Assembly (NCBI RefSeq): GCF_963966145.1
Contig: NC_091049.1
Location: forward strand, 4,712,001-4,776,000
Origin: Tenebrio molitor
Taxonomy: Eukaryota > Arthropoda > Insecta > Coleoptera > Tenebrionidae
Length of the DNA: 64,000 nucleotides
Direction of reading: 5' to 3'
Shown here: in pieces, positions 22,127-33,665 of the stretch
How positions within the stretch are numbered: position 1 is the stretch's first letter
How the letters are laid out: every line of letters begins with the position of its first letter
Position numbers and translations under genes: made by a program
Notes under the pieces: model-generated
Database searches by the model: none
The model's input: only the letters and a program-made list of their open reading frames with translations
Told to the model about the DNA's origin: nothing

Positions 22127-23281
22127 TAAACTAGGCAAAAATGAATAGGGAATTCCCCAATTTTTCTTAGAAAGCATAATAATTACCCCAATCCTCCTAC
22201 GTATTCTCTTAAACACTAGATAAATTTAAAATGTTACGGGTACGAGTACATACTATCGAATTCATGAAAAACTAGTACAGCAAAATTTTGGTGGAGGTAA
22301 ATTGAACTACATGAAAATGTCAAATATGTCATTATGACAGTTCGAATTTAGCAATGGTCAATCCAACGTTGACGTATTTAGGTTGACATGTTGGACATTA
22401 GTAACCAGTTAACATAAAGTTCGTAAAAACGTTACACTACAACATTTTTGAAAAGTTGACATAACTACGACGTTTTACTGTCCTAGTTTTTCATGAATTC
22501 GATAATACTTGATTCACGATGAATGTGGATAAGGGGTGGCTGTGTCATCTGGTAACATTGTTCGTAGTAACTACAGAACAAATAAAATTCCCTAATATAA
22601 ATTGATAGCTTTCGTGTTAGGTTAGGTTGATTTTAATTAAGGTGAAATTATGTGGCGGAAAAGGAAAATTATGTGATGTTAAATTATGTGTTGCCAACGT
22701 TATTTCGAATTGAATCATAATTTGAGTATGAAAGCCTCTGAAATTCGAACTTGAATATTGATTAAAACAAATGTGCAAGGTTTATTAATGCTATACAGGC
22801 TGTCTCAAAAGTACCGCCTTTCCTTGAAGGTACGTCATTTAGGGATGTGCTGAAAAAATATTTTAAAAAATCCTGACCCTCCTGAATCCTGAATAATAAC
22901 TAATAAATAAATAAAACAATACTTTAAGAGCCGATTTCACCAACGCCAGTTAAAGTTAATAATAAAATGTTATTCAATATTCGTGCGCTGTCAGTTTTCA
23001 GGTATTCGGCCTGTTTTGCAGCACTTGGCTGACGCCTCATGTTTCAAATTTCGGCCTCATACCTGAAAAGTGATCTGACAGCGCTACTCATATGGAAATA
23101 ACTATTGACGTGTTTTTGCATTTTGTTCAAAAACTAATACCTACTGTACGTTTTCTGAATTTTGTGCGTTACTTTATCATAACCCTGTATACATTTATAA
23201 CACATTTCATCACAAATTTTAAACTGTAGTTATAAAAAATTCAAATAAAGAAAAATTCCCTATTCATTTTTGCCTAGTTTA
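22127..23281. mobile_element. 1.15-kb inverted-repeat element upstream of gene B
   Basis: TAAACTAGGCAAAAATGAAT (22127) is matched by its exact inverse ending at 23281, and both continue AGGGAATT. The interior is AT-rich and non-coding, and it carries a second, nested inverted repeat at 22254-22504. The element separates gene B from the upstream sequence it shares with gene A (23821-24160). Confidence 0.7.
22254..22504. repeat. Nested inverted-repeat element
   Basis: TATCGAATTCATGAAAAACT at the left and its inverse at the right (AGTTTTTCATGAATTCGATA) enclose about 200 bases. Confidence 0.6.
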
Positions 23282-24393
23282 TTATGTAGAATTCGTGGTC
23301 CAATAAAAAAAATGCGATTTTTCTTAATATCAATTAACACTAAATAGAATTATTCAAAGTTTTTACCTTTTGTGCTTCCAGAAAGCAACAATTTATCACT
23401 GTTGCGTTACAATTCTCACAACTTGGGTTTTCTATCGAGTGATACTTAAATTTATCTTGATATATTGCACCAACGCCAAAGAAAAGTTAAAAAATATTTC
23501 CACCTATCTCAAGATTGTGATTCTAAAGTAGTGTAATTTTTCATGAAACCAACGTTTTACGAAATCAAAGCGATGTTTTTATATTTTTGTTCTTTTTAAA
23601 TCAAACATTTTATCTCTCTCTTTACACTTTTCGTTGTTGTTTGTCGCGATTCTTCTTCGATTTATTTCTCTTTTTCTTTTGCATTCTAAATATCCCGTAG
23701 CCCTTCTTGACTACTTCTTTTACCCTACTGTTATTCACTTCTTCAGTCTTCCCTGACTTCGAAAGATCTCTTGGTGCGATTTTCTTTGTAAACTTATTCG
23801 TCTTACCTTTAGAAGAAACCTGGAGGATGCCCACATTGAAAGCTTCATAAAATAAGCAATAAGAGTAAAACCAAAATCAATCATTTTGTTCTTTAGGCTT
23901 ATTGAGGTGTCGGGTAGTACATTAAAAAAAACTAACTTAATTATGTTCTTTAAATGGCTGCAAGATAATCAAAGTTGCAAAGTTGTGAAATAAAATATGT
24001 AAGTGGAAGTAATATTATGTATTTAGTACCACTTCAGATAGCTAACAAAATATTCTAACATTTGATAAACTAAATTTTAAAAAGGTACGTCAAATGAAAA
24101 TAATTGAAAAATGTTAGAACAAATATTTCGACTGTATCGAATAACAAAGATAAGATGACAAATATCTTTATTCCATCCTAAACGATAAAATGGTATTTTA
24201 TCTACTGTTTTCTTCATGGTAAAATGAAGTTTTATCGTCTAGAAAAATAAAATAATTAATGTTTAACATCCATTGTTGTTTTTCTGTTTTTGACGTTTTT
24301 TTGATTGTTGAATTTTTTTGACGTTTATAATTGTCATAATCAAAATAATTCAGTAATTCAATCGAAGTAATGGAGGATGGAATAAAATTTTGT
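23282..24393. other. Displaced upstream region of gene B
   Basis: 23821-24160 resembles 13799-14070 upstream of gene A. No gene with support; a Lys-rich 70-aa minus-strand ORF (23622-23834) has low complexity and is probably chance. Confidence 0.4.
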
Positions 24394-24509
24394 ATTGTAC
24401 ACGACGATAAAATTCACCATTATCTTCTCGAGCGTATTAGCCTCTCGGCTTAGGCCTCGAGGCTTAAACCGCTCTCGAAGATAAAATAAAATTTTATCGT
24501 CTTGTATAA
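24394..24509. repeat. 116-bp hairpin MITE
   Basis: ACGACGATAAAATT near the left and its inverse at the right, with CTCGAGCG / CGCTCTCGAG further in and the palindrome GCCTCGAGGC near the centre. Confidence 0.55.
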
Positions 24510-24525
24510 TAAATAACTATTTTTA

Positions 24526-24805
24526 AAGCTCGTCGGTGTCGAGCAGAACTCTTGGAGGTGCTTGTAGAGGCAGTCCTAAAAAGCAAAAAGGGAAACAACG
24601 AAAAAGCTGTCAATGATTTTATTGAACAGAATATAAAGAATCAATGTTTTTCGTTTTATTATAAACTTTAGATACTTTAAATAGATAAATTAGATTTTGG
24701 TTTTTTGATCAGTCGTACATCCTACTATCCTGATTTTAGTCCCGTTGCGTCCGTCCGTCCCAGTAAGCGTTGAACAATAGCAACGTCCCATTGGATATTT
24801 TAACA
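24526..24805 (-). pseudogene. GT92 glycosyltransferase pseudogene, two small fragments
   Basis: 24529-24575 repeats the DTD-region coding sequence (CTCGTCGGTGTCGAGCAG, then CTCTTGGAGGTGCTTGTAGA) with an internal deletion. 24714-24800 repeats the stretch around residues 110-135 (CCTGATTTTAGTCCCGTTGC), with a CGTCCGTCCGTCC expansion. About 140 unrelated bases separate them. The rest of the gene is gone. Confidence 0.75.
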
Positions 24806-25254
24806 ACTATAGTATTTAGGTAAATTTAAAAAACTCCTGGACTGTCAAAAATAAATTCTAAATAAAATGTTTGTTTTGACTGTACTTGGGTATAAACATT
24901 TTTCGCTAGAGTGTACCCACGTCAAAATCTAGTTACATAACATATTTAGATTTAGGTTATCTTTTCTTTTTTAATCATTGAACTAAAAATGTTTTGAACA
25001 CTTGGAGCAAAATGCAACAACTAAAAGAACTGCAGCAATTTAATAAAGTTTATAAAAAACACAAAGAAAAACAGGTGACACACGACAAACTGAAAACAGG
25101 TAACAAACTAAACAACAAACAAAATTGGAAATCGCTTTCCATATCTGAGCCAAATTCCGCTAAAGATATACCTAATACCCATCGTAGTTAACCGGTCAGC
25201 TTTAATTAGGTTTTCACCGTGTTTTCACAATGGAAGATGCTGTTTCTCCACATA
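24806..25254. other. Intergenic, no gene seen
   Basis: AT-rich; a Lys-rich 65-aa plus ORF at 24994-25191 has no recognisable motif and no splice or promoter support. Confidence 0.4.
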
Positions 25255-25797
25255 CAGTCGCGGGCAGAAAAAAGTAGGACAAGTCTATTAAGAAATTTCG
25301 CCAAAAGTGAGTTGAGTAAACCGGGCTTACTATGATAAATAAATTAATATTTTAATAGTAACCATAGAAAGAGTAAACCGACTTATAGTTGAATTTTTTT
25401 AATAAACAATTGTCAAAACGTTGTCTTGTTGGTAAGAGCCAAACTGTGATTTTCATGATAATACGATTGGTCACATTGAGTGTCAACATTTTTTTATGTA
25501 ACTGAGCCTGCGCCCTAACGAGCGAGAGTTTATTTCAAATTCGAAAAGGTTTCTCCTGATTTCTCATTAAATTTGTTTTGAAAATGAATTCACGGAAGAA
25601 AGGTACGGGAAGTGAAGTGAACATAACCTTAACCATGATTTGGTGTCAAATTGTTATACAGCTGGTCCATATGTCCAAATTTTAGGGTGGTACAGTATGG
25701 TTTTTTACTTCATTTTGACACTGACAATTGTTTATTAAAAAAATTTCACTATACATTAGCGAAAAAACATTGTCCTACTTTTTTCTGTTCACAACTG
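25255..25797. mobile_element. 543-bp Tc1/mariner-type MITE
   Basis: Left CAGTCGCGGGCAGAAAAAAG and inverted right CAGTTGTGAACAGAAAAAAG, both continuing TAGGACAA, flanked by TA. No coding capacity. Confidence 0.7.
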
Positions 25798-26437
25798 TAG
25801 TTGGGTTAATATCAGAAATGTTTTTTGTTGAAGATTTGTTATGGCCCTCTTCTGTCGCGCCATGCTGGTTTGTTTTGAACTTTCCATTTTAACCAAAATA
25901 TATAGTCCTTTTTTTTAAACAATCGTCAATGTCAAAGCGCCTTTACATCAAAAGAGATCACATCACCCGGCTGACGCACAACTGACATTTAATTCTGCGA
26001 ACCTAATAAATAACCATGATAGTACATATATCGTGCTAATAACCATCAAATAACTAGTGGCTCATACCAACATGACAACACTTTGACAATTGTTTTAAAG
26101 AAAAAATGAACTGTACATAAATAATTTTGCTATTTATTTGACAATGTCAATTTAAACAAATGAATAGTTTGAAAAATCAAAAAATCATAGATACCGACCA
26201 GGCAATATGAAAATAACTAGTGATTTAACCAACCTAACAACTGCAATTGTGATTTTGACAGTCCAGATGTTGTTTGAAAGAACGTTAGGAATAATTTCGT
26301 GGCTAAAACAATACAAGCTAATCTCAAGATTACTAAAATTACTGCAGTAGATATGAGTTGCACATTTGTGATTCAAGGTTGCTGATTGTTTGTAAAACAT
26401 AGATACCTCGAAACTTAAATAAACACTGAAGATAATA

Positions 26438-26827
26438 CAGTGTGGAATAAAATGATTTACATCTAGTTACCTTTGCATTACCCTTGTAAAAATACGAAAT
26501 GCCGCTCTACAAAAAAAAAGAAAGCCTAACCTCAAAATATTCCAAAATTCCAAATGTGATTTATTGCGAAGGGATGATATGAATGCAAAGTAGAGATTGA
26601 AATTAAAAAGGAGCTAACAAAAGCAAGTCACAGCTAGTGTTGAAAGTGGCCACCAACGTTTGTTAATTCAATTTAGTAAATTGTAACAATTGTCAATTCG
26701 ATTGATGACATTTATTGACAGAACTAATAGTTCGGCACTTCAAAAAAAAAAGTAGAGCGGTACAGGAAAATTTACATGTGCAGAAATTCCAAAGGTAACT
26801 AGATGTAAATCATTTTATTCCACACTG
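26438..26827. mobile_element. 390-bp MITE with 37-bp inverted ends
   Basis: Ends CAGTGTGGAATAAAATGATT continue TACATCTAGTTACCTTTG on both sides, TA flanked. CCGCTCTAC is also inverted further in. Confidence 0.75.
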
Positions 26828-26982
26828 TATAATGTAATATAGTACCCAGAATACATTAATTACAAACTGTCAACACTTTTTTTCCCAGCTCAATTTGAAA
26901 GACTACGATTTATTACATTTTTTATTCTTTACATCTCTTACCTATAAACCCATCAACGTATAGACGGTACCTATTTCAGAAA

Positions 26983-27429
26983 TGATAATGACCCCGACGG
27001 AATTGAAAATGCAACCCACAATACATTTCCGCATCATTATCGGAAATGTTTGCATTGTAAATAAAAAATGTTATGTAATTAAATTATGTTTTCCAAAGTT
27101 AACGTGGATATTTGTTTTTTGATTTCAAAAACGTGCAGTTTCGTAAATTTTAAAATAAACGTCATTGGTTAAATGAAATTGTGAAAAACGAAGAGTTTTT
27201 GGGACAATGTTTATTGTCTGCACAAACGCGCAACGGCACAAGCATATTTATTTATTACATTCGCTATAAATCAGTATCACGTCTATTTTCTCATCAAAAA
27301 TAAATCATTCGAAGCAAAGCCATCCTTGATTCATAATTTAATTTTAAACTAATACGATATTTAAGTGACCACGTTAACTTTGGAAATGTATTGTGGGTTG
27401 CATTTTCAATTCCACCGGGCTCATTATCA
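26983..27429. mobile_element. 447-bp MITE with about 48-bp inverted ends
   Basis: TGATAATGACCCCGACGGAA versus the inverse of the right end TGATAATGAGCCCGGTGGAA, both continuing TTGAAAATGCAACCCACAAT. A second inverted pair (CCAAAGTTAACGTGG at 27092) lies inside. Confidence 0.7.
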
Positions 27430-29700
27430 CTCACTGAACGCTATTCAAGTTGGCACAACTGACATGACAGTTTAATTTTGTCCTAGGAAAATTCAAACTT
27501 GGCAAAATGGCGCGAAGAGAGAAATTTGTCAATACAAAATTCAAAATTGCTTTAACACCGTGTCATTACCGTGTGCATCTTTGAAATGTACATACGATAT
27601 AATTTCCATACAGATTTTGATTTCAAAAATAATATAGTGGGCACCACAGAAAGTGCCATTTTACCATTTAAATCAAAAAATGAAGTCAACACCCACACGA
27701 TTGCCAACTGGTAATTTAAATATTTCTATTCTCCTGCGTTTCACGATCACGTCATGCTTCAGATTTTAATTTCCTCTTCTTTTCTGCTTGTTTTTTCTTT
27801 CAATTGATCCATTTTCCGTTCTTCCTTGTCACTCGTCTTTCCTAATTTTTTCTAACATCCATTTTTCCTCTACATTTTTTTCTTCACTTTAAACATTTCC
27901 GGGGTTGTATCTGTCCTTTATTACTAGTTCACCTACATTTTTTTCAATGAAATCTAATCATGACAACCTTGACTGTCACAAATTTCAACATAATCTGAAG
28001 TGTTGTCAACTGATAACTCATTTTGCCTACTCATTTTCTTTTACCTTATCTTTACTACTCAAATCTTTTATTTGTTTGTTTAGTTAATAAACACTTTTTT
28101 GTCATTTCCTTTCCTCGATTCTATCAATTTTTCTCTTCGTCGCTTGTCGCTTGATGCCTAAACCAGTTTTAACCATTTCTGCTAGTAAATCTGTTGACAA
28201 TGTTTTCTTTTTATTTCTGCATTTTCATTCTTCTAAATATAGACTGCTCAATTCTTTTCTATTATTTCAAGCACAATTGAGCTTTACCTTTTGTTATCAA
28301 CTGTCAAAAACAAACCGGGTGACTATAAATGAATGTTAGTTTTTTTTTTTAAGTTGGGAACATTTTTAAAAAATTACTTTGGCAAACCTGATATCTTAAT
28401 CAACACATTGACGTACAAAAAGTCAATTGGAAATTTTATTTTACTTCATTAAAAAAGAATTGACGCAGAATAACTAACACTAAATAGTATTACCAACCCA
28501 TGAAAACAAGGCATATTATAGTATTTCTTACTACAGCGTCATCAACAATGATTGAGTCTGTTGGAAATGAAACAATTGAAAAGTATCTACTGGTGTTTTT
28601 TGTCTCGTAATTGGCACTGACCTGATTTTTTAACTTGAGACGACATTAAAAACATTTTTGGTTATGCCGGTTATGTTTATGCTATTACAAAAATGAACCT
28701 TTGATGGTTAATTTCAAATTTGCCAAATTTCATTGTTACCAACAGATTCAGTCATTCTTGATCACACCCTACAAGGTGATCAAGAAGAAATGTTTGAATT
28801 GGTAATATAGTTGATTGCAAAAAAAAACCGGGAACTGTCAGAATAAAATTGACACATTTTTACAATTTTTTCCATAGTGTGAAACCTTGTTACGAGAGAT
28901 TGGTTAGAATTAACGTCAAAATTCAATGACATTTTTTAAAATTATTTGATAGGTATTGTCCAGTAGACAATTAATTGACAAATGGACAAAATCAAATTTA
29001 CATTAGGGAAATTTTCGTTTTTTGCAACCAACTGTACAACATATGTTTATTCGGGTATTTGCAACACTGCAATCGCATATGTTTTGTTGGTTGTAGTATT
29101 TGGTCAGATATCTGACGTAACACTATCAGTGACGAAATGATAGGTTATAAAAGTAAAAATAAACGGTAAAAAGAAATTAAAGAAATGCTCGAATTGCCTT
29201 CCATTTTGCTCTAACCATGACTTAACTCTTCTTTCTTTCAAACAAATTCACCAGCACGTTTATTTTACTTTGAAATGTCAAATGTTACTAATGAATGATG
29301 CGGCTGTCAGTGTCAATTTGTCAACCGGAAGTAACTCCAGTCCAGTTGTACCATTTAAAAATAAAAATCAGTGTTGCCAACTCCAACAGTCCTTGACCAA
29401 CTTGTATTGCAAGATTGCCAACTCCTCATTGTTCCTTAAATTCTTTCTTTCAATTTCTTTTTATTTTACCCTGTAAGACACAAAACACCACCTTTTTCAC
29501 GAATCGCTTTATTAGCCTTAACTATGAAAAAGTTTATAAATTACTTACATAGAATAAATAGTTGTGACTTAATCCTACAATCTTAAAAGTAAAGGCACAT
29601 TATTCAATTAGAGAAAAAACGCTTAACCTTATTTACAAAAAGTGAGAGGGCGTGTCCTAACCTAAAAAACTCGACAAACTCCATCCTAGACAGCTGTACC
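27430..29700. other. Intergenic, no gene seen
   Basis: T-rich sequence with many TGTCAA words; short ORFs of 60-68 aa without motifs. Includes the 3' flank of GT92 gene C. Confidence 0.45.
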
Positions 29701-29813
29701 GATTGAGCAAAAGAAAATTTCTAAGACCTCGATGGCATACAACAATTTATCACAATTTCTCCATTGGTCCTCTCGTACGTAAGGAACTTGCAGACAGAAG
29801 AGTTGAGCGGCGA

Positions 29814-31439
29814 TCATCGCTTGTCTTTGTTCTCCTGGTTGGCGAAGTAGCCCAGCGTCCTGAGCGTGGTCGAGACGCGTCCCACCAGCGGCTCCTTGAA
29901 CTTCCAGATGGTGGTGTCCATGACGCTCGTCTTCCTGTACTCCTCGCAGCTCTTCTTCAGGGTCTTGACGCAGTCGGCGCGGTAGTGGTGGAGCTGGGCG
30001 TCGCCGGTCTCGATCGGGTAGGAGGTGCAGCCGCTGCCGAGGCACGACAGCGGGAAGTGGTTGTGCAGGGTCAACACCTTCTCCGTGTTGTGGAAACACT
30101 TGACGTACTGGCCGGGTTTGGTGAAGTTTTTGGCGCGGTACACGTGCTGCAGCATGTGCATGTACCTGGGGATCTCCTTGAACCAGCCGTGGTTGTGGAG
30201 GAGGTCGTCCAAGAAGTAGACGTTTCGCACGTTGTACGACGCCCGCTCCTCCTTGTTGATTTTGAGCGCTTTGGGCAGGACCTTGTCCATCAGGCCCTTC
30301 CAGGTGGTGCCGTCGAGCGGCATGATCACCTCGTCGATGTCCAACAAGGCGATGTACTTGTACTGGTACATGTGCTTGTAGAAGCAGTCGTTGTAGGGGA
30401 TCAGCTCGTTCTGGCGCTTGTGGTTGGTCTTCTTGGTGAGATAGAGGTGTTGGAAGGAGGGGGCGTTGGGTTGGCCCCCTGCCAGATTAATAGGAGTCAC
30501 GTGAACCTTCCCCTCTTGTTCGTAGTGTTTCAACACTTTACTGATATTCGGGTGGACTTGCAACTCGTAGAAGAAGACTTTGTCGGCCCCCAGAAGGTTC
30601 AACAGTTCGATCCACTCGATCAGACGCACCGACAAGTCTTCGTGCAAGAAGTCCAAGCCTTTGACGCACACCGCAAAGTCTTTCTTCTCCGCTGGTTTCT
30701 CGAAGATCACCCTCAGATTGTTGGTGGAGTTGTCGCAAGCCTTCTCCACCAGAGAAATAGACTGGGGCACCTTCTCCTTGTACTGCTGAGGAATCACGCA
30801 CGCCGTCAAGTACGGCTGATAAATCCCTTGCTTGTAGTTCCCCCACTTCTTGTACCAGATGTACTTGTACTCGAAGCTCTTGCTGATCACAGGTTCCTTC
30901 TTCCCGTCGAACCAAAACTGGCAGTACGTCACCACCGTGGGTTCTATCCTGTCGATCATCCCCAAGATTCTGACAGTGGGACCCAGTCTATTGTTGGCTC
31001 GCTTGTCCAGATAAGCCCCGAATAACTGGAACGTCCCATTGGAGGTCCTCAGGGTCTGCCAGTACAGATTGTTGAACTCCAGATCGAACATGCTGGGGAA
31101 TCTGGCACAAGTGTTGTTCATTCCCATGGGTTTGTTCTTGTTCTTGTTCCAGTAGATGATGGGCAGGTTCGGCATTCTCTTCTGGATGTCCTCGACCAGT
31201 TTGTCTTCCGAGAGGGATGGGCTCTTGTCGACGAACGGTTCGAGGTCGTTGGTTTCGGTGGTGGAGTCGGCGTGACGTGTCAAAGGGTCCAGACGTTTCT
31301 GGAGGAGGAAACGACTGTTGAGGTGAGGCACGGACATGTCCAGTTTGATGGGACGGAATTGGATTATGGTGAAGATGACGATCCCGCATACCATCAGCTG
31401 GATGAGGATCTTGGTGATGCAGCGGCCGCCGCACAACAT
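29814..31439 (-). CDS. GT92 (DUF23) glycosyltransferase, gene C (intronless coding region)
   Basis: 541 aa in one exon. The ATG at 31439 (context CCAAAATG) is preferred over an ATG nine codons upstream, because TTTTGTGTGTTTCAG immediately 5' of AAGACC is a splice acceptor; the mRNA probably has a non-coding first exon further right. A signal anchor covers about residues 11-28. Residues 365-374 hold LLDIDEVIMP (DxD at 367-369), and HNHF lies at 459-462, followed by HHYRADC. It is the most divergent of the three copies, has a longer stem and lacks the 46-nt intron of A and B, reading through the same site (LNLLGADKVFFY). Probably a Golgi glycosyltransferase of the same family with a different acceptor or tissue; this is inference. 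Confidence 0.92.
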   Translation of the reverse strand: MLCGGRCITKILIQLMVCGIVIFTIIQFRPIKLDMSVPHLNSRFLLQKRLDPLTRHADSTTETNDLEPFVDKSPSLSEDKLVEDIQKRMPNLPIIYWNKNKNKPMGMNNTCARFPSMFDLEFNNLYWQTLRTSNGTFQLFGAYLDKRANNRLGPTVRILGMIDRIEPTVVTYCQFWFDGKKEPVISKSFEYKYIWYKKWGNYKQGIYQPYLTACVIPQQYKEKVPQSISLVEKACDNSTNNLRVIFEKPAEKKDFAVCVKGLDFLHEDLSVRLIEWIELLNLLGADKVFFYELQVHPNISKVLKHYEQEGKVHVTPINLAGGQPNAPSFQHLYLTKKTNHKRQNELIPYNDCFYKHMYQYKYIALLDIDEVIMPLDGTTWKGLMDKVLPKALKINKEERASYNVRNVYFLDDLLHNHGWFKEIPRYMHMLQHVYRAKNFTKPGQYVKCFHNTEKVLTLHNHFPLSCLGSGCTSYPIETGDAQLHHYRADCVKTLKKSCEEYRKTSVMDTTIWKFKEPLVGRVSTTLRTLGYFANQENKDKR

Positions 31440-31440
31440 T

Positions 31441-31830
31441 TTGGTCTTCTGAAACACACAAAACATGTGTTAACTGGGCTTAAAGCTTTACAAGAGAAAG
31501 TCAAAGTTATCTAACTCCTACATTAAAAAAAAAAAACTCTGAGAAAAACTGTTGCGGAGCTCATTTGGCCTCCGCATCTCCCAGTTATTAATCAATACAA
31601 ATAAATTCGTAAAGATTCTGAAAATCTGAGTTACTGTCCACATTTTCATTAACATCTTAAGAACAACTCAGAGTTACTGTTTTTGGACTTCTGAAACACA
31701 CAAAACAAGTGTTAATTCAGCTTACAGCTTCACGAAAGAGAGTCAAAGTTTCTAGGTTTTCATGTAACTCTTATATCGTAAAAAAAAACTCTGAGAAAAA
31801 ACTGTTGCGAATGATTTAATGTGGAGTGGA
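31441..31830 (-). repeat. Duplicated splice-acceptor region upstream of gene C
   Basis: 31446-31560 (CTTCTGAAACACACAAAACA onward) is repeated at 31688-31810 with the same order of words, ending ACTCTGAGAAAAACTGTTGCG in both. The acceptor used by gene C therefore has a decayed twin about 242 bp upstream. Confidence 0.65.
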
Positions 31831-33665
31831 GCTCATTTGGGCTCAAATTTAACTTAGAACTACGGTTCTTGTTATATAAACAATTATTTGCAAGATTTTA
31901 GAGAGTTAATACCTCAGAGTTATTAATTAAAATTTAAAAAAAAGTCAAGATTCTAAGTCTTAGAATTAAGGGAGTTAACACTGACAATGTTAGCAAAAAT
32001 CTGAGTTATTGTCCAAATTTTCGTGAACATCTTTAAGAACAACTCAGAGTTACTGTTGAAGCTTTGTAGAGAGAATTGTCAACTGCGATCTTTCCATTTT
32101 GATTCAGATTTAATCTCCATTCCTGAGCAGTCGATAATAATATAACATTGCTGATGATAAAAGTAACTCTGATCATAATTATGGCCTTAAGATGGCGGCC
32201 AATCCCACATGCTTAATTAAATGAGTTTCAAAGTGTTTGAAATAATTTCCAAATTTTCATTAACACACATATTTACAAATAACTCAGAGTTACTGTTCTG
32301 GTCTTGAACTGAGAACTGAAATCTTTCCGTTTTTATTTAGAATGAATCTCCATTCCTGAGCAGGCGATGATTTAACATTGAGTAAACAATCTGAATCTCA
32401 ATTAAAAAAAATCATACGAAGAAAGTTTTTGTCAACGAATAATGAAGAACTGAGAGTTAACTCTGAGAAGGTTGACAAAAATGTGGCAATGATCAAACAG
32501 AATTATGCGATGATTTCTAGAATTTCCAAATTTCTTTGATTTGATTTTCTTGATTTAAAAAATCTGACTACGAAACTAAGGCCTCAGTGTTTTTTTTAAT
32601 TGAAAAATAACTCTGTGAGTGATGAAGTTTTGAAATGAGAAATAACAACTAAAATCTTCTTGTTTTTATTTAAATAATTTCATTTAAGAGTGAGTAAAAA
32701 AGAACGTGAATCTTCACATAGCAATAATAAAATGTCAAAAAAAGAAAAAAGAAAAAAAGAGACAATCAAGGATTTCGACACAGCTCTGAGTTACATTTTT
32801 AAAGTTAACTTCGATCAGAATGAAAACAAATTTCTAATACTGAAAATGCTTTTCATAAACTCAGAGTTAACGATGGAATTAAGCCCATGTAACTCCAAAA
32901 CTCTAAGAGTTATCGAGGAATAACTCAAGCGTTTGTCTAAGATTTACAAAACCTATTTGTCATTTAAAAGAGTTAGACGAGTCTTGAAGTGTCAGAGTTA
33001 TTATGCAATGAGTATTAAAGTGTTTGAAATAATTTCCAAATTTTCATTAATATATTTACAAATAACTCAGAGTTACTGTTGAGATCTTGAACTGAGAACT
33101 GAAATCTTTCCGTTTTTATTCAGATTGAATCTCTTCTACTTTTGACAACGAATAACGAAGAACTGAGAGTTAACTCTGAGAAGACTGTTAAAAATGTGAC
33201 AATGATCAAACAGAAAATTATTCGATGATTTCTACAATTTCCAAATTTCTTTGATTTGATTTAAAAAATCTCTGACTAACTAACCCCTAATTAGACATAA
33301 AATAACTCAGAGGTTTTTCTTTTAATTCAAAAATAACTCTGTGAGTTACTGGGGAAGTCTTGAAATGAGAATTCACAACTAAAATCTTCCTGTTTTTATT
33401 TAAATTAATTTAAGAGTGAGTCAAGTTTTGAATCTTCACATAGCAATAATAAAATGCCAAGAACAAGAAGAAAAAAGAGACAATCAAGGATTTCGACACA
33501 GCTCTGAGTTACATTTTTAAAGTTAAGTTCGATCAGAAATGGAACAAATTTCTAATTGTGATTTTTTTTTTTCATAAACTCCGAGTTAATTCAAACGTTT
33601 GTTTAAGATTTTTGAAGTGTCAGAGTTAATATGCGACATTAACTCTGAGTTTTAAAAAGTAAACT
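31530..33665. repeat. Degenerate array built on AACTCAGAGTTA / TAACTCTGAGTT
   Basis: The 11-base near-palindrome ACTCAGAGTTA or its variant ACTCTGAGTTA occurs about 20 times. Larger units are also repeated: 32236-32520 resembles 33019-33270, 32690-32850 resembles 33414-33550, and a partial unit lies at 31995-32115. The period is about 0.72-0.78 kb with heavy decay. A Lys-rich 77-aa ORF (32690-32923) falls in a unit whose sister copy is not open, so it is not called a gene. Confidence 0.7.

Noticed and set aside
32690..32923. Lys-rich 77-aa ORF
   Set aside because: It lies in one unit of a duplicated array and its sister unit at 33414 is not open.
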